Shown one piece after another: positions 33,707-45,570 of a stretch of DNA of 64,000 nt. A model generated the notes under the pieces. The model was not told the origin of the DNA and did no database searches. It saw only the letters and a list, made by a program, of their open reading frames with translations. Source of the DNA: Lantana camara (lineage: Eukaryota > Streptophyta > Magnoliopsida > Lamiales > Verbenaceae); contig CM074860.1 in the NCBI GenBank assembly GCA_037501455.1, forward strand, positions 46,262,501-46,326,500, read 5' to 3'. Position numbers and translations under genes: made by a program. The stretch's first letter is position 1. Every line of letters starts with the position of its first letter.

Positions 33707-35523
33707 TGTAGCACCCGAGCGCAAGGTACCACATCCCCCGCACCGAGACCCGACCCGAATATGAAATAGACAATCCATACCCGAGCTAGATCACGGCGAA
33801 CGGGGATACACACACTCACTAAGCTAGGCGGGAACTAACTTTCGCAACCAAAGATACAGTAAAACAAAAAGAATACCAATGCAGAAGCAATGTACATACA
33901 TATATAATAAGATAAGCGAAGAGCAACGGGTTCAACTAGAATAGGTACCTAATCCCGAAAATCAATAAAATCATAAAACTTCAAATCCAGATTCTTTCTA
34001 TTCCGGTCAGCTTATCCTGATTTCACGATAATAGTAATGATCAATACAATCATACATTCTCCATAGCTTAAACAAATCATGATTTGTTATGCACATGGAC
34101 CGACTCTAACCTATTTAAACGACCGAACAAACAAGACTTCTCGCCTAGCACTCCAAACCTGCAAGAACACTGAAAACAATCCGGGTTCAGTCTATACGAG
34201 ACTGGTGGGTATAAAATGAGGCATAAATAGCATATTCAACAATATTTAACATTCACATGCAAGTTATAATCCCAAATGAGGTTTTTTTAGCATTTCCCAA
34301 GTGGGTAAAATAAAGAAGTCATCAAAAGGGATTATAACGTTCATTTTCATTCTTTAGGTCTTTTGTGGCCCGGCGAGTGGGCGTGCATTATCTCCAACCA
34401 ACACTTCGTGTAGTTCATTAAACATTCATTCATTCATTCTTTCGTTCATGCATTACATTCTTTTGTGCACATTCATGAACATTTACACATTCTTCCTCCG
34501 GGTGATGGCCGGGTGATTGGCCCGAACCATCCATTCATTGACCAAAAGGGGAACATGACTCCCCAGATGGTGCTCAACGTCCATTCCTCGCTAACTCCTA
34601 ACGAGGTCCGGTTATGCCGTTCATTGGTGGGACTAGTGTGAGGGTTCACCGTCAGCCCTTGCCTCCTTGGGTCACCACTCACACCAAGTCCCTGGGCCCC
34701 ATTCTGTGTATTCATTCATTCATTTCTCGCCAAAACATTTGGTAGGTTCATAAAACAAGGGCTTTACTTTAAAATCATTTACTCTTTAAAACGACTTTAC
34801 ATACATATACTAAGTTTTGGCCGAAAACTTTACAAGTTGGGAGGATATAGGGTCATTTAACTAGATAGTAGAGAAACCCACCTGTACGCCTCTTACCAAC
34901 AATACCAAGAAGAAAAGGAGACTCGAAAGTGTCCTATGAACCCGGTATCTCCGTCCTGGAGAAAACTGTACAAAAGAAAGACATAATGTGTACTCATGAG
35001 AAACGACTCAATATGAAACCAATTAGGACGCACGGCATTAACATGAGGTGTTCGTGAAATTCTATGTCATGTTTCAATATACAATAGATCATAAGATGTC
35101 ATGAGTTGGTGTGATTCATGTTCATACACACCAATAAAGCCATTTAGACACATACATGTTTTAATCATTCAATTCATAATATATTATAATACATGTTAAC
35201 AATGTATAAGGATCAATTAGGCATGTATATAATGCATATAAGTGACATAAGGGGTCGAGGAAGGGCAAGAAAGGCGATAGAACAAGTTTTGGCAAAGTTT
35301 AGCAAAACTTAGGAAAAGTTGACAATTTTCGAAAATGCGCAAGCTGTAGAAAAATGGGTATATCTTGAGTTTGAGAAATTGGAATTAAGTTTTGTTTGTT
35401 GGAGGTGAAACTAGACACATAGATTTTTTCAAGGATATGTGGCACGAATCATGGTTCAAAGCGAGGTGAAAATGGCATAGGTTTGAAGTTTGGGCCAATG
35501 CAGAAGTTCGGCGAAGTGGCGAC

Positions 35524-35885
35524 ACAATTTTCAAACAATCACAACTCACAATTGAGGAAAGATATCGAGTTGATTCGAATTGGAGGATGTTACAGACTTG
35601 AAGTGGTTTCCAAGGGTTCAAACATCAGGTCAATCCGAGTTCGTATGAGGGTAAACGAGACAAAACAATCTCAGTCAAAAAACAGGGAAGGATCCAAAGT
35701 TTCCACAATTTTCAAACAATCACAACTCACAATTGAGGAAAGATATCGAGTTGATTCGAATTGGAGGATGTTATAGACTTGAAGTGGTTTCCAAGGGTTC
35801 AAACATCAGGTCAATCCGAGTTCGTATGAGGGTAAACGAGACAAAACAATCTCAGTCAAAAAACAGGGAAGGATCCAAAGTTTCT
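35524..35885. repeat. 181 bp tandem duplication in LTR E
   Basis: Two nearly identical head-to-tail copies (35524-35704 and 35705-35885) lie at the junction of the conserved block and the palindrome cassette. The copies are so similar that the duplication is recent. Confidence 0.93.
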
Positions 35886-35942
35886 GCCTCAAATCCACCC
35901 CCGTGGATTTTTCCAAAAGGAAAAATCAACCCTCGCGGATTT
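35886..35942. repeat. Palindrome cassette, LTR E (2 units)
   Basis: AAATCCACCCCCGTGGATTT and a degraded AAATCAACCCTCGCGGATTT, separated by a TTCCAAAAGGAA spacer. The arm sequence is that of the R2 cassette although the LTRs are otherwise different. Confidence 0.8.
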
Positions 35943-37128
35943 AGTTCAGTGGCGAAAAACACACAACAAGCAGGGCAAAACTTATGCTAGACCAAATAAA
36001 CATCAAATTAACACACATAGGTAAGTTAAGGTAGCAAGAATTCATGCATTACAAGCCATATAAACATCTAAAGATGCAACGATTCATGCAAGGAATGAAA
36101 TTGGAACAAAATCATACAATCTCTTCAATTTCTTAAATGGAAAATTCATGAATCCTAATCCAATACCTAAAAAAATTTCATACATATCACAAATGACATC
36201 TTAGGAGCAATATACATACTTCATACCAGAAGAATCCACAAGGAAGCAAGCCAGAATCATCAATTTCTCCCAAACCCTCACTATTCACCCCATATGCCAA
36301 TACATGCTCATCACTTGGAGAAATCATGTAAAACATAACTCAAAATGACTATGAGGAGATGTACAGCACAATTATGGTCTTATCTTTCAATTTGGAGGAG
36401 AAATGGAGGGGGTATGAGCTCAAATACCCAAAGGTTGAATAGTTCTCCTTCTTCTTTCTTCTTTCCTTCTTTCTTCTTCTTTCTCTCTCCATTTTGGCTG
36501 AGTTTGGTGAGTGAGAGGGGGTTTAGTTTGGTGGGGGGGCTGATATGGGGGAGAGAGAGAGTGTGCAAGTGGGTATAGGTCAATGGTTAGGGTCTAGGTA
36601 CGTTAGGATAGGTCCGTGAACGTGAAATAACTATTATTTGTCATTTTTGGCTTCTTGTTTCGGTTAAAATTTGGCAATCCAATTAATCTTATAAAGATAT
36701 GAGGCTAGTCCCATTGTCTCCGATTCGTTGATCCGGATCCAATGGAGGTGACGGAACTCGATTCCGAGTTCCCGAGCTCAAGATATGCCGCCCGGAACAC
36801 AAGGTGCGCTAAATGCTCTTTAGCCCCCTTTTCGGTTCCGATCACACAAACGAATCCAAAACACACACATACGAGAATAAAATCATGCGATGAGCATATA
36901 AACATAATTATAAGTCACATAGTTCACTCATGCCAAGTTTTCACGAAAAACAGAAATCAACCGAATAGCAACGACATCAAACATAAACGCACATGCTCAA
37001 ACGTCACAAGAATTCACGATCAATTAATAAAATCAATAATGAAGCATATATCATTAATTAAATTACACATATTGGTAAACAAATACGTCATGCTCAAACC
37101 TATGAAAAAACTGGGGCGTCACAGGTGC

Positions 37129-37148
37129 CCTACGCTCGGGGTGCTACA
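37129..37148 (+). mobile_element. LTR D, 3' terminal 20 bp
   Basis: CCTACGCTCGGGGTGCTACA completes LTR D after the E insertion. The same ending is seen in LTR H (CTCGGGGTGTTACA). Confidence 0.85.
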
Positions 37149-37781
37149 TAATGATATGATATAAGTAATTGGGTAATGTCACGGGAGCATATTGTAAGTA
37201 GAGTACTAGTGTATCAAGTTACAGAATAAAGCTAGGAACATATGCAGCCATATAACATAATGCAGGACACAAAATAGATTAATAACATACAAGTCCTGAC
37301 TCGGGAAAAATAGACATTCTAGAGCTTCAAGATACCTCTAGTGTGCGACTGCAAGACCTGAAACCATGAGGCCAGAAAACAGGCAGAGGTATTAGTCAAA
37401 GTGACTAAGCGAGGGAGTACTTAAAAGAAATACTCTTGAAATGAAAGGATATTTGAAATGAATAAAGTTTACCTTGAAGAATGATTTGAAAGATAAAGAC
37501 TTTATGAAAATATTTGATATGCAAATGATGATGTCACATGCGCACACATATGATATGATTTGGTTCATACGATTTTAATAAAGCGGGATAGGGGTAAAGG
37601 ATAACTTTGATAAATATGAACCAATGTTTATAAAATGATTTATGCGCGCAAGCTAGGCATCTTCCACCCTTAATCCTTGAAAACAATTAATTATGAGCGA
37701 TGTTGGACCAAGATCAACAACATCTTGAACATACACACATGCACCACCCTTCTCCGGTGTCACCTCGGGTAGCTAGCCCTA
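37149..37781 (-). mobile_element. LTR F piece 1
   Basis: This is the first of five pieces of one old minus-strand LTR. On the minus strand it resembles the 3' part of solo LTR G: a GCACACTAGAGGTATCTTGAAG block and a CACTTTGACTAATACC acceptor region. The sense 3' terminus is missing where D abuts. Confidence 0.75.
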
Positions 37782-38548
37782 TGATAAGAATCATGGAAGC
37801 CTTGATCCGATGAAACTAATCAACAAGAAGGTCATTTGCACAAGGGAGAAGAAGGAATCAGCCGATGAAAATCAAAACCCAAGTGGGCCAATTATAAGAG
37901 CTCGGGCTAAGAAGATTCAAGACCAAGTTGAAAGCTTGCTGATCCAAACTAATAAACTGGGCTTTCAAAATTCAAGTGAAAAGTCTTTCAATATTTTCAT
38001 TGTTGATTATTAAGACATTTAAGCTTTATTTGTGTATTTTTTGGGCCTAGGCTATTATATTGTTAAGTTGGGCTTTTCTTTTTAAGGTTTGTAGCTAATT
38101 TTGGGCATGTTTTACCCAAGTTATTTAGGGTTCTTTAGAGAGTAGCGGGATTTCAGTATCCCTTAGTATTCCATACATCCTCTCTTATATTTAGGAGTGT
38201 ATGATACTTTGTAATAATAACCAAAAATGTAGATTTTTTATTGAGAGAATTTTCTCCAACTTGTTGTTGTTAGAACTTATTGAAATCTCAAGTGCAATCA
38301 CTTGAAATTTCATCTTTGATCATATTGGTTTCTGGTTCATTATAGCCATGGGGTCAATATTCCTTTGATAGTATTGGTTTCTTGCTTGTATAGCAATGGG
38401 GTCAATTTTCCCTTTGATAGTATTGGTTTCTTGCTCATATAGCAACGGGGTCAATATTACTTGTTTCAGCCTTATTTGGACGATCTGGGAGTTTATTTCC
38501 AAGCTATTGACGACGGGTCTCACGGCGGGTTCGTTGAGGTTCGCATCA
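37782..38548 (+). repeat. Miniature element LTR 1
   Basis: 767 bp. It contains a 67-codon open frame (37810-38013) ending in a TAA, followed by a region with repeated TGATAGTATTGGTTTCTTGC units near 38372-38450. Confidence 0.95.
37810..38013 (+). pseudogene. LTR-borne polyprotein tail (GPI-RARAKK motif)
   Basis: A 67-residue frame in the LTR carries GPIIRARAKKIQDQVESLL. A TRARAKK-type motif of this kind is typical of the extreme C-terminus of many plant Ty3/gypsy polyproteins, just before the stop. I infer that this is the tail of an ancestral pol gene that read through into the 3' LTR and is now retained in all copies without the rest of pol. The frame is conserved in the other two LTRs (38967-39170 and 40120-40332), the last with a few changes and a slightly later stop. 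It probably makes no functional protein alone. Confidence 0.6.
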
Positions 38549-38839
38549 TTTGGTATCTAGAGCCATGGTTTCCAAACTAAGTTACATCTATCACTTATCT
38601 TTATTTTCTAAATTTTGATCTAACATTGTACTGTGCTAGATCTGAAATTTTTTTAGTTTTTTTTGTACTTGAGTTCTTGTTTATTTGCTGCTGCAAAAAA
38701 TAAAAAAATAAAAAGAAAAAAAGAAAAATAGAAAAAACACAAAAAAAGAGCAAAGAAGAGTAAACAAAAAAAAAACGGAAAAAAGGCAAAAAAAAAGAGC
38801 AAATAAGAACAAAAAAATGACAAAAAAGATGAAGAAAGA

Positions 38840-38874
<35 letters not shown>

Positions 38875-38938
38875 TAAAGAAGATCATGACTATTTTGATC
38901 CAGATTAGAGGATGACTCTTTTTTAAAGAAGGGGAGAA
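38549..38938 (+). other. Miniature element interior 1
   Basis: 390 bp. The primer site TGGTATCTAGAGCCA is at 38551-38565 (one inserted T and changes relative to TGGTATCAGAGC). Then follows a long A-rich stretch, including a 30+ bp poly(A) near 38839-38872, and the polypurine tract AAAGAAGGGGAGAA at 38925-38938. No gene; the Phe-rich antisense frames are poly(A) artefacts. Confidence 0.9.
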
Positions 38939-39705
38939 TGATAAGAATCATGGAAGCCTTGATCCGATGAAACTAATCAACAAGAAGGTCATTTGCACAA
39001 GGGAGAAGAAGGAGTCAGCCGATGAAAATCAAAATCCAAGTGGGCCAATTATAAGAGCTCGGGCTAAGAAGATTCAAGACCAAGTTGAAAGCTTGCTGAT
39101 CCAAACTAATAAACTGGGCTTTCAAAATTCAAGTGAAAAGTCTTTCAATATTTTCATTGTTGATTATTAAGACATTTAAGCTTTATTTGTGTATTTTTTG
39201 GGCCTAGGCTATTATATTGTTAAGTTGGGCTTTTCTTTTTAAGGTTTGTAGCTAATTTTGGGCATGTTTTACCCAAGTTATTTAGGGTTCTTTAGAGAGT
39301 AGCGGGATTTCAGTATCCCTTAGTATTCCATACATCCTCTCTTATATTTAGGAGTGTATGATACTTTGTAATAATAACCAAAAATGTAGATTTTTTATTG
39401 AGAGAATTTTCTCCAACTTGTTGTTGTTAGAACTTATTGAAATCTCAAGTGCAATCACTTGAAATTTCATCTTTGATCATATTGGTTTCTGGTTCATTAT
39501 AGCCATGGGGTCAATATTCCTTTGATAGTATTGGTTTCTTGCTTGTATAGCAATGGGGTCAATTTTCCCTTTGATAGTATTGGTTTCTTGCTCATATAGC
39601 AACGGGGTCAATATTACTTGTTTCAGCCTTATTTGGACGATCCGGGAGTTTATTTCCAAGCTATTGACGACGGGTCTCACGGCGGGTTCGTTGAGGTTCG
39701 CATCA
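38939..39705 (+). repeat. Miniature element LTR 2 (shared middle LTR)
   Basis: 767 bp, nearly identical to LTR 1, carrying the same 67-codon frame at 38967-39170. It serves as 3' LTR of the first unit and 5' LTR of the second. Confidence 0.95.
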
Positions 39706-40091
39706 TTTGGTATCTAGAGCCATGGTTTCCAAACTAAGTTACATCTATCACTTATCTTTATTTTCTAAATTTTGATCTAACATTGTACTGTGCTAGATCT
39801 GAAATTTTTTTAGTTTTTTTTGTACTTGAGTTCTTGTTTATTTGCTGCTGCAAAAAATAAAAAAATAAAAAGAAAAAAAGAAAAATAGAAAAAACACAAA
39901 AAAGAGCAAAGAAGAGTAAACAAAAAAAAAACGGAAAAAAAGGCAAAAAAAAAGAGCAAATAAGAACAAAAAAATGACAAAAAAGATGAAGAAAGACAAA
40001 AAAAAAAAAAAAAAAAAAAAAAAAACTTAAAGAAGATCATGACTATTTTGATCCAGATTAGAGGATGACTCTTTTTTAAAGAAGGGGAGAA
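39706..40091 (+). other. Miniature element interior 2
   Basis: 386 bp, matching interior 1 except mainly in A-tract length. Primer site at 39708-39722, polypurine tract at 40078-40091. Confidence 0.9.
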
Positions 40092-40858
40092 TGATAAGAA
40101 TCATGGAAGCCTTGATCCGATGAAACTAATCAACAAGAAGGTCATTTGCACAAGGGAGAAGAAGGAGTCAGCCGATGAAAATCAAAATCCAAGTGGGCCA
40201 ATTATAAGAGCTCGGGCTAAGAAGATTCAAGACCAAGTTGAAAGCTTGCTGATCCAAACTAATAAACTGGGCTTTCAAAATTCAAGTGAAAAGGCTTTCA
40301 ATATTCTCATTGTTGATTATTTAGACATTTAAGCTTTATTTGTGTATTTTTTGGGCCTAGGCTATTATATTGTTATGTTGGGCTTTTCTTTTTAAGGTTT
40401 GTAGCTGATTTTGGGCATGTTTTACCCAAGTTATTTAGGGTTCTTTAGAGAGTGGCGGGATTTCAGTGTCCCTTAGTATTCCATACATCCTCTCTTATAT
40501 TTAGGAGTGTATGATACTTTGTAATAATAACCAAAAATGTAGATTTTTTATTGAGAGAATTTTCTCCAACTTGTTCTTGTTAGAACTTGTTGAAATCTCA
40601 AGTGCAATCACTTGAAATTTCATCTTTGATAATATTGGTTTCTGGTTCTTTATAGCCATGGGGTCAATATTCCTTTGATAGTATTGGTTTCTTGCTCGTA
40701 TAGCAATGGGTTCAATATTCCCTTTGATAGTATTGGTTTCTTGCTCATATAGCAACGGGGTCATTATTACTTGTTTCAGCCTTATTTGGACCGTCCAGGA
40801 GTTTATATCCAAGCTATTGACGAAGGGTCTCACGGCGGGTTTGTTGAGGTTCGTATCA
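40092..40858 (+). repeat. Miniature element LTR 3
   Basis: 767 bp, with more differences from LTRs 1 and 2. Frame 40120-40332 has 70 codons because the TAA used in the other copies is changed to TTA. Followed by the CCCTA duplication. Confidence 0.95.
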
Positions 40859-40863
40859 CCCTA

Positions 40864-41000
40864 GGTGACGATAAAAGATGAATGAGATAAGGATTTGCGG
40901 TCCTTTCTCTGACAGATTGTCCTGACTTAACCAACCTCCGATTAAAGTCGGTGTCAATTATCTAATGGTGACGGCCGGTATTAGTGATGTCGTTAACGCT
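40864..41000 (-). mobile_element. LTR F piece 2
   Basis: 137 bp between the miniature array and solo LTR H. On the minus strand it matches the GC-rich module region of LTR G in order. It ends with ACGCT, the H target duplication. Confidence 0.7.
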
Positions 41001-44000
41001 TGTAACATCCCGCTCGCTCGCCCGTACAGGTACGGGGTGTCGAGAGTGTTGTATGCACTTTTAATTATTTTAATTATGCAAATACGTGTTATTTTAATGC
41101 TTATGTGATTATTTGAATTGATTTGAATTATTTGATATATTTGTAAACTTGAATATTTAACGTTTTTAAGTTTTTGAATTTGTTTTTAATTTGTTTGAGT
41201 TCCAACTTGTTTCGAAATTTCGTGAAAATTTGATATGCATGAATTATACGTGTTATGAATTCATTTGTGTGTTCGTTTTAAGTTTTCGGACTTGTTTGAT
41301 ATGGTAACGCACCATATTTTATTTGTTAGGGGCTTGAGGGCCTAACTAGCTTTAGCGCACCTTGTGTTCCGGAAGCCGTAACGTGAGCTCGGGAATTCGG
41401 ATTCAAATTCTGGAAGTGACGCCGGACTCGTAACGAAGAATGGGACCTAAGGAACCTAGCCTTGTATTTTTCTAAGCTCGTTTGATCCTCCGAAATTTGC
41501 CCGGTTCGTATACCTCGCGCAGGATTTCCACCCTTTACCGTTTTGACCGTAATTTATTCGTTTTAACTCCGTTTGACACGATTCTTGAACCTATTTCTCC
41601 CTAACACACTCACATACCCTACCACTTGAACATTTCAGCCTCCAAACCTTGGGAGAACCGAAAAAGAGCAGGTGAAAGGGAAGAGAGAAAGAGATCCCCA
41701 TCACTATTCACCCAAGCCGGATTTTGAGCTCGTTCGACCTTCATTCTTCATCAAATCGAAGAGGTAAGCATATATTATTGATGTACATCTTCTCCTCTTT
41801 CATTTAAGTACTCTTTTTCTTGCATTCTTGGAGATTTGTGGCTGATTTCAATGATGAGTGAATGGTTGTGGGTTTGTTGAAATTTCTTGATATGTTGCTC
41901 GTTTTTTATCCAATTCTTGATCCGTGAAGTGCTATGTGACCCTTGTTGTATGCTTGATCTATTACTTACATTATATTTTCTGTATGAACCGAGATTGAGG
42001 CTCCACCACTGTTGAACCCTTGAGTTTTGTTGAAGCTTTTATTTATTTTGGGGGTTTCTTGTTTTGCCGGTTATTTACTCGATTGATGGCTCGATTTGTT
42101 GCGTTTCCTTGTATTTCTTGTTGTCTTGGTTCATTATTTTAATGTATAAGCCATTGATGGAACTTACCCTTCTCCCCCTTGCACCGAAACGCTGTTGTTG
42201 CTGCTTTATTTTCGCAAACGAAGGGCCGTGTACACGGCCGTGTCTGATTTCTTTGAAAAATGGACATGGCCGTGTTGAGCTCTCGAGTTGGGGCTGCTGA
42301 TTTTATTAAAATGTGACACGGCCGTGTCACATTATGCCTGAGAATGAACACGGCCGTGTCCAAGCTTCGGTTTTGGGCCAAAATTTTGATTAAATTATGA
42401 CATGGTCATGGCATGTTGGGGTAGCGACGGCGGCGATTCGTTTTGTGATTTTGGTGCTTTCTTTGCTATGTCCCACCCTGATTATGATCCTAACTTGTTG
42501 CTAACATGTTGTATTATATGTTAGGATGTTTAATTTGATTTTATGGCTTTGTTTTCAATGTGTAAACGTGACCGTGATTATATATTCGTTTTGATGCTAC
42601 GTGTGAAACTTTCTTACGCTTGTTGCATTCTTTGCTCATTCTCTCCTTGTATATGCATGAGTTGTGATATTATTTGCTTTATATGATGCTTATTTGATAT
42701 GTTATGTTTTAATTCTTGCCTCGTTCTCATGATTTGATTCTTGAATACGTGCATGAACTTGAAAGCTTGAATGTGCTAGCTTTTGTTAACTCATTTGCAT
42801 CCTTAGCATACATATACATTCGCCGAGCATCAAATTGGTTCATTTTGAGTTTAAGCTTGTCTTTTTTCTTTGTTTTGTCCTTAGGTTCGTTTCTTGGGTG
42901 ACGAGGTTGTCTCTTAGGCGTCCGTTTGCTTCTTTTGTCTCCGTTGCTTCTCGGAGGTGAGGTTTTCTTTCGTTTTAGCTACAATGACCTACAACCCTAC
43001 TTGTAATTCAAGCCCGCATGCGAATTATACGTATATATATATATATATAGATAAGTGTTTGGTATGTATTTTGTTGGAATTAGCCCATTTGCTATGAAAT
43101 CCATTGAAAACACTTTTATATGTATATAAGCTATGTTTTGTTACTTCGTTTTCGAAAAGAGTTGGTGTGAGTTTTGCTTAGTGAGCTTTGGGACTTTGAA
43201 AGACATGTCCATGTGTGCGTGTGTATAAGCGTGATAAGTTTGGGCCCCGGAGTTGTATGTAAGGGAGATATGGGTCGGCCATGGGGTCGCCGGTTGCAAC
43301 CCCTGTATACCTCTCCACCAAGGTGAGGCTTTGCTCATCCTCGAGAGGTCGAGGGGAAAGCGAGTCTTACATGTAGGCGGTATAACCCATCAGGATCGGG
43401 TAGGATCCCCCGACTCCACCACTATAAGGTAAGATAAGATAAGTGTGGGGGTTAAGAGTGGCCGCTCTCTCCCCTAAACGGAGAAAGGGTGGATTGGTTT
43501 ATGCTTTCGCTTTGTCTTCGTTTTGCTTTTGTTATAGAGTAAGTGAGGTTAGAACTCGTACTCGTCGAGTTATTACGTTTATGCTTATGCTTATGTATCC
43601 GTTATGGTTTGTGAAATGGGGGTGGACTCTCCATTTCTAAAACTTGGTTGATTTTGGCCTTCGGCCCTAAACCTTTCTTCTTATATATAGTATCACGGGT
43701 TAAAACCTTTTAGAAAATTCAAAAACCAAGCCCGGTTCATGAACATTTTCAATTTGAATATGCTATGCTCTTACTTATACGTACGTGTGCGTGTGTTACC
43801 CCCTCACCAGTCTTTAGGACTGACCCTCATTGCTTCTTTTCTTTTTCCCCTTGTTCTTGAGCTTTGCAGGTTCTCGGTTGGGAGTTTGGCTAGGCGGCGG
43901 TCGTCTTTCGAGTCTTGGGTCAAGTTGTTCGAGTCTCATGTATTCTCTTTCAGTTGGTTATGTATTTTAAATTCTAGAACTTATGTATATGAAAATGATT

Positions 44001-44291
44001 CGATATGGAAAGCATGAGTTATGATTTAAGTATTCATGTGGCATGATATGTATAATTGCTTTAAATGGTTTTGTTAGTATGTATGATTGCTTATATGGAT
44101 CATGTTGCTTCCGCACTTTTGATTAAATTTTGTTGCCCACTCTGTTTTAGGGTCTAGACCGCCTAGCTTAGGGTTTCGTTTTTGTTTGTCTCCCGTTTGC
44201 TGTAAATTGATAACTGTGCGGAGTCTTCATTTCGTTACACGTGTCAAGCTATGGTGCGAGGGGTGTGGCACCCTCCGCTCGGGGTGTTACA
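41001..44291 (+). mobile_element. Solo LTR H
   Basis: 3291 bp, TGTAACATCCC to GGGGTGTTACA, with a perfect ACGCT duplication (40996-41000, 44292-44296). Modules: donor GAAGAG|GTAAGC near 41763, palindrome cassette 42224-42416, middle exon ending CGGAG|GTGAGG near 42958, a TA microsatellite 43031-43048, GC-rich module 43230-43500, acceptor TTTGCAG|G near 43869 and GCTAGGCGGCGG. It is a solo LTR without interior. Confidence 0.93.
42224..42416. repeat. Palindrome cassette, LTR H (about 5 units)
   Basis: Dyads are of the type GACACGGCCGTGTC: near 42228-42243, 42264-42277 (GACATGGCCGTGT), 42314-42330 (GTGACACGGCCGTGTCAC), 42348-42361 and 42399-42412 (GACATGGTCATGG, decayed). Spacing is 35-50 bp. 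Confidence 0.88.
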
Positions 44292-44598
44292 ACGCTCACC
44301 TCCCGAGCATCACTTCCACACATAACCGTCGGGCCTAATAACGATGAACGATAATGCTTGCTTATGAATGAACATCCGGAGTAAATCCGAATGCTTGAAT
44401 ATAATGAAGTCCGTGAAGGACATTGAATAAATGATGCGATGAACGATGAACGATTAATGATAAATTTTGAATAAATGAATATGATTGTTTGAAGTGAATA
44501 TGAATATGATACTTGAACCATAAATGAATATGATATTTGAATAAATGATAAATGAAATAAATGATTGATCAAAGAGTTGTCCCAAAAGGGAATAGTTT
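44292..44598 (-). mobile_element. LTR F piece 3
   Basis: 307 bp between H and I. Rich in ATGAATGA-type units (44340-44560), with an CTCACCTCCCGAGCATCA start. It ends with AGTTT, the I duplication. Confidence 0.7.
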
Positions 44599-44998
44599 TG
44601 TAACGCCCCAATTTTCCATTAGTTCCGGTACGCGCGCCACGCGTGTGAGTTTTGAGATTTAGTATTTATTTAATTCCTTTTGTAATTTAATTGCGCGGTT
44701 CAATTCTTTAATTTGAATTCTTGTGATTATAGGATTTCCAATTTCTTCTTCCGTGAATTTTATTACGTGAATTATATGCTTAATTTTCTCGAACATGTTG
44801 AAGTGTTTAACTTTACATAATTGCAAGAATTCATGTTCATCCGTCCTTAATTGAAACTTTATAAAATTCTTGGCCTTAATTGTTAAATTGACAAGGACTT
44901 ATTGGTAATATTCATGAAACTTGGTAGCTAATTGCATTCATTTAAATTCCTTGAGGACTTGATGGCAATTTCTCTCCTTTCTTCTCTTATTTTCACGA

Positions 44999-45005
44999 TA
45001 TAAAA
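44999..45005 (+). promoter_or_regulatory. TATA box of LTR I
   Basis: TATAAAA lies 400 bp into the LTR and about 195 bp upstream of the donor-like site. It is a plausible start of the R region. Confidence 0.55.
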
Positions 45006-45570
45006 CTATACATATACATATACATATTTTACTCTTCATTTCATATTCAAAAACTCAAGCAAGAATCACTCCATTTCTCTCTTCCTTCCCTCTCGATCCA
45101 ACCAAGCAAGGAGGAGCCAAGAATTCATCCACTTTCTTTAAGATTTTGGAACTCCAAGACTATCTTTTCTTCTTCCCCTTCATCTCCTTTCTTCTCCAAG
45201 GTAAGATCATGCATATCTTGTGTTGAATTCATAGAGCTTTGCTAGGGTTTTATGATTCTTGAATTCCATGATTTAAATTGAAGTATATATGTTGATTGTG
45301 AGTTAGTTTCATGCATATTTAACTTGAGTTCAAGAAATATGGAGCATATATGATCATGGTACTCTTATGGGTTAGTTGGATGAGTTTTGGATGATCTAAG
45401 TTTGTTTCCTTGGATTAAATGGTACTTAATTGATATATATATGATCAAATACATGTTATGTGTTAGTTTGTAGTTGATTTCTAGCATTGGCTTGGTGTGA
45501 AAGTGGTTTGGGAGCCAAATATCGAGTTTTGCCCTGTTTTCCCGAAGCCTTTCGTGACTGCTGAAATTGG

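Larger units (their letters stand above)
33707..37123 (-). mobile_element. Solo LTR E, minus strand
   Basis: 3417 bp with ends TGTAGCACCC (33707) and GGGGCGTCACA (37123), flanked by a perfect GGTGC duplication (33702-33706, 37124-37128). No interior is present, so this is a solo LTR left by LTR-LTR recombination. Modules on the minus strand: middle exon with TTTTCTCCAGGACGGAGA near 34960, GC-rich module 34500-34710 closely like R1, conserved block near 35280-35640, a 181 bp tandem duplication and a two-unit palindrome cassette. It lies only 20 bp from the 3' end of D. Confidence 0.93.
37782..40858 (+). mobile_element. Tandem LTR-internal-LTR-internal-LTR array of a miniature LTR retrotransposon
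   Basis: Three LTRs of exactly 767 bp (37782-38548, 38939-39705, 40092-40858) alternate with two interiors of 390 and 386 bp. The whole array has a single 5 bp duplication, CCCTA (37777-37781, 40859-40863). Each LTR runs TGATAAGAATC to CGCATCA or CGTATCA. Each interior starts two bases on with a primer site and ends with a polypurine tract. It encodes no gag or pol, so it is a TRIM/SMART-like non-autonomous element, with longer LTRs than classical TRIMs. LTRs 1 and 2 are closer to each other than to LTR 3. The array is inserted in LTR F. Confidence 0.95.

Noticed and set aside
36345..36583. Overlapping open frames on both strands within solo LTR E
   Set aside because: They cover a CT/GA-rich leader tract; low complexity and no motif.
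38681..38887. Phe-rich minus-strand open frames (also 39758-40040)
   Set aside because: They are the complement of the A-rich interior of the miniature element; composition alone explains them.
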